A stretch of DNA of 64,000 bases from Eriocheir sinensis (GCF_024679095.1 NW_026110538.1:38392-102391); one strand, 5' to 3'; counted from the stretch's first letter, positions 48,081-59,854 are shown. Numbers and translations are program-made. Notes: generated by a model not told the origin, from the sequence alone.

Positions 48081-49726
48081 CTTCTTTCTTCCAATTGGTA
48101 GTAGTATTTTAGACAAGGAGCGAGACAGTCGGGAAATTCCGCCCTCCAATGGTTTGCTAATTTTCCGTGTTAGATTCGGGCATTACAGTCGACAAATCCA
48201 TTCCTCCTAGTCCTCCTTTTTCTCTTCTTCTCCCTCTATTCTTTTTCCCATCAGCGTCCTGAGTTCACGATACCATGATATGTTTCTTTCCTATTTCCTC
48301 TGCTCTGGTGCCGCAAAGCTGCCAAGTCTTATTTCGATGTAAATATATTTGGTTTCGCTTTGGTCTATCGCTATATACTATACCTGTCCCCCCTCCCTCC
48401 TCAAACATATGTCCTGGCAAAGTAATAGATCTTCAATAGGGAGCGCAATGGGGTGAATTTAATCTACTTGACAGGCGTGTGAGGTGGAAATGAATTAGGG
48501 CTTGAGTGAAAGTGAAAAGAACGAGTGAGTGAAGGAATGAATGAATGCGTGAATTAGGGAAAGGAGGGAGGAAGGAGAAAAGGAAGAAATGACGGAAGGA
48601 CGGAAGGAAGGAAGAAAGGAAGGATGGAAGGAAGTAAGGACTAGTGTAAACAGTGTTGACAGAAAGAAGAAGAAAAAATGGTAACGAAAGAAAACCAGGA
48701 GACTTATTAATAACAGAGAGATAGAGAGGAAAAGATAAGTGCAACAAAGACGAAAATAAAGCAATGAGTGAAAAACAAAGTAGACAGAATAAAGAAAAGA
48801 AAAGGAAAGGAAAGGAAAACGAAACTTCAAAGGATAAGAGATAGAGAGAGGAAAAGATAAATGAGAGAGGAAGAGATATGTGAAACTAATAAGAAAACAG
48901 AGGAATAGGAGGAAAAGAAGACTACGAAAAAAAAAATAGAAAAGAGACAGAAATAAGGATTACGAAGACAGGAGGTGAATAGAGATTGATTACACATCGA
49001 TTCATCAATCTTATATGAGAGCAGCTGTCATGGTGTTGGATCCTGAAGCCGGTCGAGTAAATAGACTCAAGTCATCTTCCTCCCTTAGCTTTAAATACAT
49101 GGACATCACGTGACTCAGGAAAAGGATTTAAATGAATATGTATGAAATTTGTTTATTCATTTATTTATTCACTTATTTATGTATTTGTCTTTCTTTTCCG
49201 GCTGTTCTAAATAAGTACTGCTGATGTTGTAATTAAAGATTGCAAGCAAATGTCAATATCGCGACGGCCCATTTGAGTTCTTATATGGAGCCGGCCTCGG
49301 GGTTAGGTACCCATCATCGTTCACTTCATCGTCGTACAAAGACCCGCTCATCCTCAAGTAGCCATCGTTTTGCCCTGCGTTTTGTATCCTCCCCACTCTT
49401 GCAGCTCCCGCCACAACGGCCCAGCGTGGCACGAAGTCCATAATCTCTTCATATATGTTATCCTCGTCCTCAACCTCGGTCCTCATGCCCTGGGAGGCGT
49501 CCGCTCTCTGACGTGGCGGGACGATGGGTCGGGGAGGGTCCACCACGTTGTTGTGGTAAATGGGCTCTGCGGGAAGAGGGTTACCGTTATGACTACGACC
49601 ACTACGACTAAGGGGAGATAGAGGTAAAGGTAAAATTAGGGACACACGCCGTAGCTGCGAGTGGCTGCGGTGCTCATCTCCGTCACACTGTTCCTTGAGC
49701 CTAGATAGATAGACAGTTGATAGGTG

Positions 49727-49768
<42 letters not shown>

Positions 49769-49833
49769 GTAGGGTGACAAATTTAAACTCTTAGGTGACA
49801 ACGCTGTTCATTACATTGTATGAACATACATCC

Positions 49834-49868
<35 letters not shown>

Positions 49869-50068
49869 GCAGGCTTCCCGTTTCCCGTCACGGATATCAT
49901 CGTTAGGACTAATCTCGTATTCTCAGACGTTTTCGGCTCATAAATTATATTCCCAAAGACCACAAAGGAGAAAAATCGGGTTCCCATGAGGGTTTTTCCA
50001 CATTCAAGGAGCAGAAGCCTCGTCAAACTGTCACTAGGTTAAGAGACAGAGATATAGATAATATACAA

Positions 50069-50139
<71 letters not shown>

Positions 50140-50160
50140 CATAGATTTACATAGAAAATC
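48081..50160 (+). repeat. Segmental duplication, copy 2
   Basis: Near-identical to 45503-47575, including the purine-rich stretch, tail exon and SINE tail. It starts right where the TTAGG minisatellite ends and is followed by another array of it. Confidence 0.9.
49253..49607 (-). pseudogene. Orphan receptor tail exon, minus strand, copy 2
   Basis: Essentially identical to 46685-47039, with the same acceptor, YEEI, YLRM and YLTP motifs and stop. It came with the segmental duplication. The upstream in-frame extension to 49801 is TATC-repeat translation, not an exon. No ectodomain exon is found upstream on this strand up to the kinase gene. Confidence 0.65.
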
Positions 50161-50640
50161 ACACTGAACTGGCGAAAGGGTTAGGTTAGGTTAGGTTAGG
50201 GTTGCAGGGACTGGCTGTGATTCCTCTTTGTTGTAGGTTAGGTTACTGGGCTTACATCTCTCTCAATGACCGACGCATTACTGAACTGGCGAAAGGGTTA
50301 GGTTAGGTTAGGTTAGGGTTGCAGGGACTGGCTGTGATTCCTCGTTGTTGTAGGTTAGGTTAATGGGCTTACATCTCTCTCAATGACCGACGCATTACTG
50401 AACTGGCGAAAGGGTTAGGTTAGGTTAGGTTAGGGTTGCAGGGACTGGCTGTGATTCCTCGTTGTTGTAGGTTAGGTTAATGGGCTTACATCTCTCAATG
50501 ACCGACGCATTACTGAACTGGCGAAAGGGTTAGGTTAGGTTAGGTTAGGGTTGCAGGGACTGGCTGTGATTCCTCGTTGTTGTAGGTTAGGTTAATGGGC
50601 TTACTTCTCTCTCAATGACCGACGCATTACTGAACTTAGA
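50161..50640 (+). repeat. 117-bp minisatellite with TTAGG cores, second array
   Basis: Same unit as 47580-48080, about four copies. Together the two arrays bracket copy 2 of the duplication, suggesting unequal exchange between arrays. Confidence 0.9.
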
Positions 50641-51250
50641 GGTTTTGACGTTCAAGGGCGATGCATTAAAGGGTTGACAGAGGAATTAACGTGCTAATAA
50701 CTTTGAGTATTAATCTAAACGCCTGTACTTGTCACTGTGTTTCCGGGGATAGCTTTAAGTTGACGTAAAAGGTTATGGGGCTTTACACGATAGAGAATTC
50801 ACTGGAGGAAAGAGTAAGTTCGTTAAAATGCAGCTGGCTTTTGTTTAGGGAAAAGAGGAAGAGGCTTAAGAGGTGACCAAATCTTAATTGTTCCACGGGC
50901 GTACTGGTTCCTTCAAGCTGACAAAAAGTGTTATCGAGCTTTACATGATAGAGAATTCACTGAGTAAGTTCGTTAAATTGAGGCTTCTGTTTAGGGAATA
51001 GAGGAAGAGGCTGAAGAGGTAACCAAATCTTGTTCCACGGGCGTACTGGTTCCTTCAAGCTGACAAAAATGGTTATCGAGCTTTACATGATAAAGAATTC
51101 ACGGAGTAAGTTCGTTATAATACGGCTTCTGTTTAGGGAATAGAGGAAGAGGTTAAAGAGGTAACCAAATCTTGTTCCACGGGCGTCCTGGTTCCTTCAA
51201 GCTGACGAAAAGGGTTATCGGACTTTACATGATAGAGAATTCACTGAGTA
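50641..51250 (+). repeat. About 142-bp tandem repeat, 4 units
   Basis: GAGAATTCACTG recurs at about 50793, 50951, 51093 (as AAGAATTCACGG) and 51234, with CACGGGCGTACTGGTTCCTT between. No coding function. Confidence 0.85.
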
Positions 51251-51252
51251 AG

Positions 51253-51700
51253 CGAGGCCAAATTTGTGGCTTTACCGTGTACCAGCGAGGCCAAATTTGT
51301 GGCTTTACCGTGTACCAGCAAGGCCAAATTTGTGGCTTTACCGTGTACCAGCAAGGCCAAATTTGTGGCTTTACCGTGTACCAGCGAGGCCAAATTTGTG
51401 GCTTTACCGTGTACCAGCGAGGCCAAATTTGTGGCTTTACCAAATTTTTGGCTTTACATTGTACCAGCGAGGCCAAATTTGTGGCTTTACCGTGTACCAG
51501 CGAGGCCAAATTTGTGGCTTTACCGTGTACCAGCAAGGCCAAATTTGTGCCATGATATAAACCTCCCAAAATAGATGACGCATAAACTGATCACAAATGC
51601 TTTGATATATATTATGAAATGGTTTGTGTGAGTGATGATTTTTACTAATTTTTCTTGCTTAGAGGGACCATTAAGAAACATGATCCCCGCTGCTACTGGG
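51253..51700 (+). mobile_element. piggyBac-type MITE with 33-bp repeat array, 5' end lost
   Basis: About nine units of GTACCAGCGAGGCCAAATTT GTGGCTTTACCGT (33 bp) are followed by a body ending CGCTGCTACTGGG and TTAA (51701-51704). The body and end match copies at 53.3 and 54.7 kb; the latter shows the full TTAA-bounded structure. The multiple open frames here come from a repeat period divisible by three. Confidence 0.75.
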
Positions 51701-51882
51701 TTAAACAACTTCAAGATTGGAGTATCAAGACACCTCTCTGTTTTGGATGTCTATTAAACACTATTTCCAGGAGCACCACCTTGCAGGCTTTTTTATTTCC
51801 TCATAAGTTTGTGTACCCTAGAGCTGCCTCCTCTCTTATACAAAAGAAATAATGATAAGTAACTATAGCTTGGTCTACTCAC

Positions 51883-54800
51883 AGGCTCAACTGACAGGTT
51901 TCCGGAAAGGACGTGCACCACTCAATGGGCCCGTTCTCCGAGGTCTGCACCCCTGAGATGACCCCCGGCGCCTTCTCCGTGGTGATATGGTACATGGTCT
52001 CCTTGTTGCGGCGCCCACCATAGGGACGGAAGGGAAGCATTCCCGTCGCCACGTGGTAAAGTGTCACACCTTGGAGGGCAAAACGCAGTACCGTGTAAAG
52101 CTTCATTGTGCAACCACTATTATCATTCCTATTTCTATTCAACATGAGGGAAAATGACAATATATGGACATTAAATGAAAAGAAGAGACTGGGCTGGATG
52201 AGACGAAGAATGTGTGGGGAATAGCACAGTGTAAAGATTCACTGTGCAACCACTATTATCATTCCTATTTCTCTTCAACATAAGGGATAATACGGATGGT
52301 AAATGAAAAGAAGAGAATGGGTTGGATGAGACGTAGAATGTGTGGGGATTCAATTGACGTTTTAAATAAATGATGGGGATTAATAAGAGTGGTTTAGATG
52401 AAGTACTTACATTAAAAACTGTTGTATGGGTGAAAGTTAGATCCTCCTTCTCTACGCCTTACCTATCGACCACAAGTCCACCCGGGCACCAAAGGTCTTC
52501 CCAACAGGCTTCCTCAGCACGGCTCGCTCGTACATGTCTGGGTGCTAAAAAAACAACATAGTATTAGCCAGTGTATAGGTGACTCTTGACTAACTATGAA
52601 GCCTCAAAGAAATAAACCCAGAATTAGGAGTTGTCGTAAATGCATCCTAACACATCCTTGCTCATGACACTAAAGGGGAGATAGTGACCAGGTATTGATT
52701 GATTGATTGGGTTACCTATTCAACGATAAACTGATAACTGCCTCCTTCAAGCACGGAGAGATTTAACCCGAAGAGAGATTTAACCCGGAGAGATTTAACC
52801 CAAAACAGAGAGATTTAACCTGAAACAGTGAGAGATTTAACCCGAAGAGATTTAACCCGAAACAGAGAGAGATTTAACCTGAAACAGTGAGAGATTTAAC
52901 CCGAAGAGAGATTTAACCCAAAACTGAGATTTAACCTGAAACAGTGAGAGATTTAACCCAAAACAGAGAGATTTAACCTGAAACAGTGAGAGATTTAACC
53001 TGAAACAGTGAGATATTTAACCCGAAACAGAGAGAGATTTAACCTGAAACAGTGAGATTTAACCCGAAACAGAGAAAGAGATTTAACCCGAAATTGACCT
53101 CTCTTTTGGCTACTCTTTACTTTTTACTTTTGTGGGAGCGGCGAGTAGCAGCCTTTTTTTTTTTTTTTGTACTCTTTGTGTTGCCCTTGAGCCGCATCCT
53201 TTGAAGAAGAAAAAAAAAAAAAAAAAAAAAAAAAAATATGGGCCAAATTTGTGGCTTTACCGTGTAGCAGCGACGGGCCAAATTCTTGCCTTGATATGAA
53301 CCCCCCAAAATAGAGGATATATAATCTGATCACAAATACATTGATACATATAATATAATGGTTTGCATGAGTGATGATTTTTCTCAAAAATTCGCTTAGA
53401 GGGGACTTTAAGAAACATGATCCCCGCAGCTATCGGGTTAAACACTATATCAACAGCTACATCTAAAGACACTGGCCAGGTTTTCCTCCATACCATAGAA
53501 ACACATGATTGACTGACTGATTTACCGGCTTACGTATTCATGGTAAACTCCCTCCTTCAAGTACAGAGAGATTTAAACACTATATCAACAGCTGCATCTA
53601 TAGTCACTCACCAAGTATTCCTCTGTGCCGTAGAGAGACATGAACTGCTGGTCGTCCTGGAGCTCTCTCGCCGCGCCAAAGTCCGTCAGCTTGTAGATGG
53701 TGGAGCCGTCAATGTCAATGAACTTCATGATGTTGCCCGGCTTGAGATCACGGTGCACCAAGTTGTTGTCTCGGAGGTGCTTCATGCCGGCAGCTGCGTG
53801 TGTGCGAGCATGTGTGTGTGTGTGTGTGTTAGTGGTTAGCAGCGAAACTCATCAGGAAGGCAACGGGTAACTTAAAGAAACAATACACAGGACAGAAATT
53901 TCTTTAAGTACCAGTAATACAGAAGGTTAGCCTCACATCTTTCTCGTTAGCCTAAAAATCTTATAAAACTGTACAGCAGGAAGTGAAATCTGAGCCTTCC
54001 TTTCTTTTTTTACAGAAGAGAGGCATTTCAAAGGCAAGAAAACAAAAACAAAAACAAAAAGGCTCTCTAAACGCTGCTCCGACAAAAGGAAACAGAAGAA
54101 GAGGCCAAAGAGGGGTCAATTTCAGGTAGAGAGGTGTCCTGATACTCTCCTCTTGAAATAGATAAGCCTCAAGTTTTATATGGCAAGCTAAAGGCAATGG
54201 AACCTGTTCGCAATAATAAGCCTCAAGTTTTATATGGCAAGCTAAAGGCAATGGAATCTGATCGCAATACTTACCGAGATGTGAGAGCACCAGTATGAAC
54301 TCTCCCTCCTCCAGCCCGTGACTGTTCTCCGGGTCGTCTAGGATGTTGAAGAGCGACCCGCCCGTACACATTTCCATCACAATGACCTTCCCTCGGCCCT
54401 CTTGCTGCGGGGTGGATCATCAGACTCTTAATTGGTGTGAATGGTGAGTGTGTTGGGAAAATATTATATAGGTTTGTGCTTTGAATGAAAAACTGATTCC
54501 TCTAATGGTGTTTAACCCAGTAGCAGCGACGGGCCAAATTTGTGGCTTTACCATGTAGCAGTGACGGGCCAAATTTGTGGCTTTACCATGTAGCAGCGAC
54601 AGGCCAAATTTGTGGCTTTACCATGTAGCAGCAACAGGCCAAATTTGTGGCTTTACCGTGTAGCAGTGACGGGCCAAATTTGTGCCATGATATAAACCCC
54701 CCCCCCAAAATAGATGATACATAAACTGATCACAAATGCTTTGATATAATTATGAAATGGTTTGTGTGAGTGATGATTTTTTTCTCATTTTTCTCGCTTA

Positions 54801-55399
54801 GAGGGACCATTAAGAAACATGATCCCCACTGCTACCAGGTTAAGGGTATGGGTATAAATCTCACCTCCTCCTCAATGGCCAGAAGTTTGACGATACTCTC
54901 ATGGTTGACTTTCTTCAGCACCTCAAACTCCCTCATCTGAACCTCGTGTGGCCGCATGTGGGACAGCTGGTTGAACGTCTTCACCGCCACGGGCTCACCG
55001 GTGTGCTGTCGAGAGAGGTCACCAACACACATATAAACAATGGACACTGCCTGGCCTTCACACTAGCAATACTTAATCTGTTTTTATCATATGTTAACTT
55101 TCACTAACTTAGGACAGTGATGATATGGAGAGAGAGGAGCACCTACTCTTTTGACACCCAATTTGCCCTTTTTTGGAATTAGCACAATTAACCAGAAAGA
55201 AAAGTGAAGAACATTGGGAAAGGCCTTAATCTCACACTGTACTACAAACGGCTCAAGATGAAAATGATGACAAGGAGTGAACACCTACCCTGTTGACGCC
55301 CTGGAACACAGCCCCCGTCGCCCCCTTGCCCAGCACCGACGTCGTGCACCACACATAGTTGGCCGAACCGCGCAGGAACGACATCCCCGACACATTGAC
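51883..55399 (-). CDS. TBK1-like: TBK1/IKK-epsilon-like kinase, kinase-domain exons only
   Basis: Six minus-strand exons: 55399-55289, 55005-54865, 54404-54275, 53793-53612, 52544-52463 and 52069-51883, all with GT-AG borders and matching phases. Translation from the ATG at 55384 gives about 272 residues without stops. Features: glycine loop [10 protein letters not shown] (18-27), VAVK lysine (K41), [51 protein letters not shown] (D138), LTDFGAARE (D160), activation-loop [13 protein letters not shown] with the Ser equivalent to human TBK1 S172, [27 protein letters not shown], and [14 protein letters not shown]. The family phosphorylates IRF/NF-kB-pathway and autophagy proteins in the cytosol. 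Exon 6 ends at a good donor, but no later exons (ubiquitin-like or coiled-coil regions) are seen to its left in this window, so the gene is truncated or continues beyond a very long intron. Confidence 0.9.
52744..53095 (+). repeat. About 21-bp minisatellite in kinase intron
   Basis: Some 15 irregular copies of GAGATTTAACC(C/T)GAAACAG(T) in the intron between kinase exons 4 and 5. Confidence 0.9.
53133..53240 (-). repeat. Dispersed repeat (minus copy) with A-tract
   Basis: Reverse complement of the 45235-45302 repeat (TGGGAGCGGCGAGTAG ... TGTTGCCCTTGAGCC), followed by an A-rich tract (53208-53236). Confidence 0.8.
53241..53437 (+). mobile_element. piggyBac-type MITE, truncated copy
   Basis: Starts GGGCCAAATTTGTGGC after the A-tract; the body matches 51.5 kb and ends CCGCAGCTATCGGG then TTAA (53438-53441). 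It lies in the kinase intron between exons 4 and 5. Confidence 0.7.
54516..54839 (+). mobile_element. piggyBac-type MITE, complete copy, TSD TTAA
   Basis: TTAA (54512-54515) then CCCAGTAGCAGCG; the right end CACTGCTACCAGG is followed by TTAA (54840-54843). The inverted ends begin CC(C/T) and the TTAA target matches piggyBac behaviour. About five 36-bp GTAGCAGYGACGGGCC units fill the left half. It makes up most of the 459-bp intron between kinase exons 2 and 3. Confidence 0.8.
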
Positions 55400-55515
55400 C
55401 TGAAAGCACACCACTGTCACCTCCACACGAGAGCCACTGAGTCATGTAGAGAGCATGCCGTACACTAAATCAAGTCCGGGTCGCCTTTCTCCTATGATAT
55501 TGAAGTCTACATGTA

Positions 55516-55706
55516 CTGTCGTCCCTCAAATAGTACAGTTTCCAATAGTTCGGTTTCGGTTTTATACAGATTCTCATAGAAGATCTTTTAGGATTTTCAA
55601 ATTTCCTGCTTATTAGGATATTTAGAAATCCTTAAAAATCTTCTTAGAAAATCCACTTAAAACCAAAACCGAACTATTGGAGACCGTACTACTTGAGGGA
55701 TGGCTG
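55516..55706. mobile_element. mariner-type MITE, TSD TA
   Basis: Inverted ends of about 45 bp (CTGTCGTCCCTCAAATAGTA against the mirrored CTACTTGAGGGATGGCTG) flanked by TA (55514-55515 and 55707-55708). CCAATAGTTCGGTTT and its complement sit at the inner arm ends. Located just upstream of the first coding exon of the kinase. Confidence 0.75.
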
Positions 55707-55709
55707 TAT

Positions 55710-56190
55710 TCACCTCTGGCAAGCTCACTAAGAAGCCTCGAGCAGTGCCTCCCTACAGACCCAGAACTGTCGTCGCTCAGCAGTTTATTGAGTAGTAGTA
55801 GTAGTGGTAGTAGGAGGAGTCTGCGGCAATGCTTACTCTCATGTATACAACACCTCCAAAAGCCACTATGTATGATCTCAGACAATACAGTGATGAAGAC
55901 TAGTGTTCTCTTGTGTCTTGAGGCAAATTGGTCACCATCCTAATGTTTCGTCATGCATGCTAGTTACTTAAACCTAAAGAATAACTACAAATCTAAAACA
56001 AAATGACTGAAAAGCAGGAAATTAGAAGGGAAATTTGTGACTTGATAGCGGAGGGAAGGAAGTACTCATAATAATTAGTCACAGGTAGAATTCCAAACCG
56101 TAGTGATAAAATTAAGATACCGTAAATAAATGCTATGGATTATACTACAAGCTAAAGAGATAAATGAGGAATAGGCAATGAGCTAGATGG
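55710..56190. other. Unassigned, upstream of kinase
   Basis: Could hold the promoter and 5'UTR exon of the minus-strand kinase (the first coding exon has a 3' splice acceptor, so a non-coding exon should lie in this direction). No promoter motif can be named. Confidence 0.35.
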
Positions 56191-56194
56191 AAGA

Positions 56195-57055
56195 ATTTTG
56201 ACGAGGGAAAAAATGCCAAAAGTGTCAGTAATCAAATGAAAAAGACGAGGAAAATAATCTATGAAACGAAAACGATTATAGAAGCAAATTCAGGAAAAGG
56301 CAGTGAGCTAGATGGAAGAATTTTGACGAGGGAAAGAATGCCAAAAGTGTCAGTACTCAAATGAAAAGGACGAGGAAAATAATCTACGAAAGGAAAACAA
56401 TTAAAGAAGCAAATCCTGGAGCAAAAAAAAAAGGAAATTCAGGAAAAGGCAATGAGCTAGATGGAAGAATTTTGACGAGGGAAAAAATGCCAAAAGTGTT
56501 AGTAATCAAATGAAAAAGACAAGGAAAATAATCTATGAAATGAAAACGATTAAAGAAGCAAATCCTGGAGCAAAAAAAAAAGGGAATTCAGGAAAAGGCA
56601 ATGAACTAGATGGAAGAATTTTGACGAGGGAAAAAATGCCAAAAGTGTCAGTGATCAAATGAAAAAGACAAGGAAAATAATCTATGAAATGAAAACGATT
56701 AAAGAAGCAAATCCTGGAGCAAAAAAAAAGGAAATTCAGGAAAAGGCAATGCGCTAGATGGAAGAATTTTGACGAGGGAAAGAATGCCAAAAGTGTCAGT
56801 GATCAAATGAAAAAGACAAGGAAAATAATCTATGAAACGAAAATGATTATAGAAGCAAATTCAGGTGCAAAAAAAGGAAATTCAGGAAAAGGCAATGAGC
56901 TAGATGAAAGAACTTTGACGAGGGAAAGAATGCCAAGTGTCAGTACTCAAATGAAAAGGACAAGGAAAATAATCTATGAAACGAAAATGATTATAGAAGC
57001 AAATAAAAAAAAAGAAAATTCAGGAAAAGGCAATGAGAATTTTTGACGAGGGAAG
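56195..57055 (+). repeat. About 118-bp tandem repeat, 7 units
   Basis: GATGGAAGAATTTTGACGAG and GACGAGGAAAATAATCTATG recur with small A-run length changes. Confidence 0.9.
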
Positions 57056-57114
57056 AATGTCAGACGCGGCAGTGATAAAGAATAAGACAGAAGGAAAATG
57101 ATAGACTACATTAA

Positions 57115-57377
57115 GGGCCACTTTCACAGTCGTTTTGTCTGTTTTGATCGTTACCAGCGGTGGCGATCGCCGCTATAAAATTTCCACTTAAAACTGGCCG
57201 ATGGGGTAGTGGCGGCTGCGGGGTTAGCCTAGCCCCGCACCTTACCACACACTCTCAACACCTCTTGCTTCCTCTGCAGCCGCCATTACCCCATCGGCCA
57301 GTTTCACGTGGAAAACTAGTGTCGATCGCTGCCATTGGTAACGATCAAAACAAACAAAACGACTGTGAAAGCGACCC
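57115..57377. mobile_element. Harbinger-type MITE, TSD TAA
   Basis: The left end GGGCCACTTTCACAGTCGTT is mirrored at the right (to 57377) over about 43 bp. TAA flanks both sides (57112-57114 and 57378-57380). An inner inverted pair (GGGGTAGTGGCGGCTGC / GCAGCCGCCATTACCCC) resembles the arms of the 12.5-kb inverted repeat. Confidence 0.85.
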
Positions 57378-57380
57378 TAA

Positions 57381-58145
57381 AAAATATCCAGCTGCTAACA
57401 ATGGGAAAAAAGGAAACAATACTGAGCTGGACTGTCAAAGAGGGAAGTGTCGAAAGTGAGGAGTCAACAGGCCACACCCACACCACTAGCCACACCAGGA
57501 GCCCTCCAGCACCGGGCCCAGCAAGCACATGCACTACAATGGGGGTTAGTATACCTCTCGTTTACTTGTTTCCGAGCCTTTCTTTGAGGTCATTTTTGCC
57601 CGCTTCTGGAAAGGGGGGATGGACAGTCACATCAATCATGCAAAGGAAACGTTCTTATGAGTACTGGGCGTTACGAAACCATTGTTAGTTTGTCCGCTAT
57701 GACCTCCCTGATCATTGCCCTGCTTCCCTTCCCTGAGCCAACCTGAAGCACGAACATGGAAGGATGCAAGAAGCTGCTCAATGATGCTCTGTTTAGCCTA
57801 AGGTGAGAATGCGTCAGAGAAGAAGCACAGTCCACTACCCTCCTACATGACTACCTGAAGTCAAATTTTGCCGAACCCCCAATGCCAACTCCAGGAAATG
57901 TTAAGGTTGTCACTTGGCTACTCTCCATCCCCTCCACCTCCCGTCTTCCGTAGTACAGTGGTAGGCAAATGACAGACACACCATACCACACACCACACCA
58001 CACCCAGCCACAAATTACCACATAGATCATAAAGGAGATGGAGTCAAGAGATCTTTTTACGGAGCCCTCGGATCAACTGTACACCAATTAGAAAGGGAAG
58101 AGGGACAGAGAGCAGGAGGAAAATGAAGAATGGAGAGAGAGAAAA
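57381..58145. other. Unassigned spacer
   Basis: No recognisable gene. The plus-strand frame 57335-57688 starts inside the MITE and has no family features. Confidence 0.4.
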
Positions 58146-58420
58146 GGTGGTAAAATGGGAGAAGGAGAAATAGGAATAAAGAAAAGGGGAAGGATTATCT
58201 TGTTATTCTGCCCACCAATTAGAAAAGAAGAAGGAAAAAGAAGAATGGAGAAAGAGAAAAGGCAGAAAAAGGGAGGAGGAGAAAGAGGAATAAAGAAAAG
58301 GGGAAGGATTATCTTATTATTATGTCCACCAATTAGAAAAGAAGAAGGAAAAAGAAGGATAGAGAAAAAGTGGAAAAAGGAAGGAGGAGAAAGAGGAAAG
58401 GATTATTGGCACCAGACCAG
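58146..58420 (+). repeat. Purine-rich about 115-bp tandem repeat, 2-3 units
   Basis: AAGAAAAGGGGAAGGATTAT and CCACCAATTAGAAAAGAAGA recur. Lys/Arg/Glu frames are low-complexity artefacts. Confidence 0.85.
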
Positions 58421-58985
58421 CCTTGCCCTTCTACTGTCACTATTGGGATGAGCTAAGTAGTAGAGAGGCAAGAGAAGATGGCGCCACTATAAACACTTGC
58501 CTGCACCATGACGGGCTGGGGCCAAACACCATCCAGGCCCCTCAAGCAGCCTACCAACGCTATAGACACAGATGTAAAAAAAAAAAATATAAACTAAAAT
58601 AAAAATAAGTTCGGTACCTCCCTGACGAGTTCTCACCTTGGGCGGAATGGAATATGCCAACACACAGCACCCATAACCTTATACATGTTACCCTCGATAA
58701 CATAAAAGCTTAGTTATTCATATAGTACAATCTTTTTAAATAACCTAAAGAGATGTTACACTACTTAAGAAGCTTGGCAGAGATCAGGGTTGTTGTTTTA
58801 TATGTAAAGAGAAAACAAAGTATATTTAGAAAAGAAGGAAAATGGTTAATACAAATTGTACTGTGGGGATAATTGATAAAATAGTGCTAACTTAAAATAT
58901 ATATACACTCTACATATATATTCATTTACCTGCCCTTTTGATACTTATCTGGGCAGCTGAGGGTGGGGGTGCCGGGATATGTATG
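58421..58985. other. Unassigned AT-rich spacer
   Basis: Nothing supportable seen. Confidence 0.4.
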
Positions 58986-58987
58986 TG

Positions 58988-59395
58988 AATTAAACCATAA
59001 GGTGCTGGCTGTCATGTGTTTGAAGATACCCTAAACTTAACCTAACCTAACCTAACAAAACCCCAAACAGTCACTATAGGTCTTGACTCAAAAATTCATA
59101 TAACAAAACCCCAAACAGTCACTATTTATATATGCTTCCTTACTAATGAGACTTTCTATACAACAAAGTGAGGTCGTTCTTTGTTGATTTATACCATAAG
59201 GTGCTGGCTATCATGTGTTTGACGATACCCTAAACTTAACCTAACCTAACCTAACAAAACCCCAAACAGTCACTATAGGTCTTGACTCAAAAATTCATAT
59301 AACAAAACCCCAGTCACTATTCATTTATGCTTCCTTACTAATGAGACTTTCTATACAACAAAGTGAGGTCATTCTTTGTTGATTTATACCATAAG
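58988..59395 (+). repeat. About 200-bp tandem duplication with CCTAA runs
   Basis: Two copies share ACCATAAGGTGCTGGCT, AACCTAACCTAACCTAAC (TTAGG complement) and CAACAAAGTGAGGTC. A third starts at 59388 and is cut by the CR1 fragment. Confidence 0.9.
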
Positions 59396-59397
59396 GG

Positions 59398-59850
59398 GCT
59401 GGCTATAAGAACATAAAAACATAGGGAGACTGCAAGAGGCATAATGGCCTACACACGGCAACTCCAGATTCCCCCCCATTACCACCTGTCATCCTCGTCC
59501 ATGTACCTGTCAAGTCTGCTCTTAAAACAAGCTATCGTCCCTGTACTCACTATGTGATTGCTGAGTCTATTCCATTCCCCCACCACCCTATTACTAAACC
59601 AATGCCTGCCTATTTCCCTCCTAAATCTATACTTTCTAATTTAAATCCATTACTGCGTGTTATATCCTGCTGGCTAATTCTCAGTATTTTACTTATATCG
59701 CCTTTGTTGTAACCCTTGACCCATTTGAATACTTCTATCAGATCTCCCCGCACTCTTTGTCTTTCTAGTGAATGTAAGTTGAAATGTTTCAGCCTATCTT
59801 GATATGGGAGGTTCCTCAGACCCTGAATCATCTTGGTCATCCTCAACCAA
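59398..59850 (-). pseudogene. CR1-like RT C-terminus and 3' tail, antisense
   Basis: Minus-strand frame: MTKMIQGLRNLPYQDRLKHF, NLHSLERQRVRGDLIEVFKW, ITRSNGFKLE, then after a frameshift and stop WFSNRVVGEWNRLS and RLDRYMDED. The 3' tail (59400-59480) matches that of the 11-kb copy. Same family as 11101-11775, more diverged from the 23-kb copy. Confidence 0.8.
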
Positions 59851-59854
59851 TAAG

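Noticed and set aside
49608..49801. Extended N-terminus of the orphan tail ORF
   Set aside because: The extra codons translate SINE tail and TATC repeat; the CCCCTTAG acceptor marks the exon start.
51172..51574. Several overlapping repeat ORFs on both strands
   Set aside because: 33-bp period divisible by three; non-coding MITE repeat.
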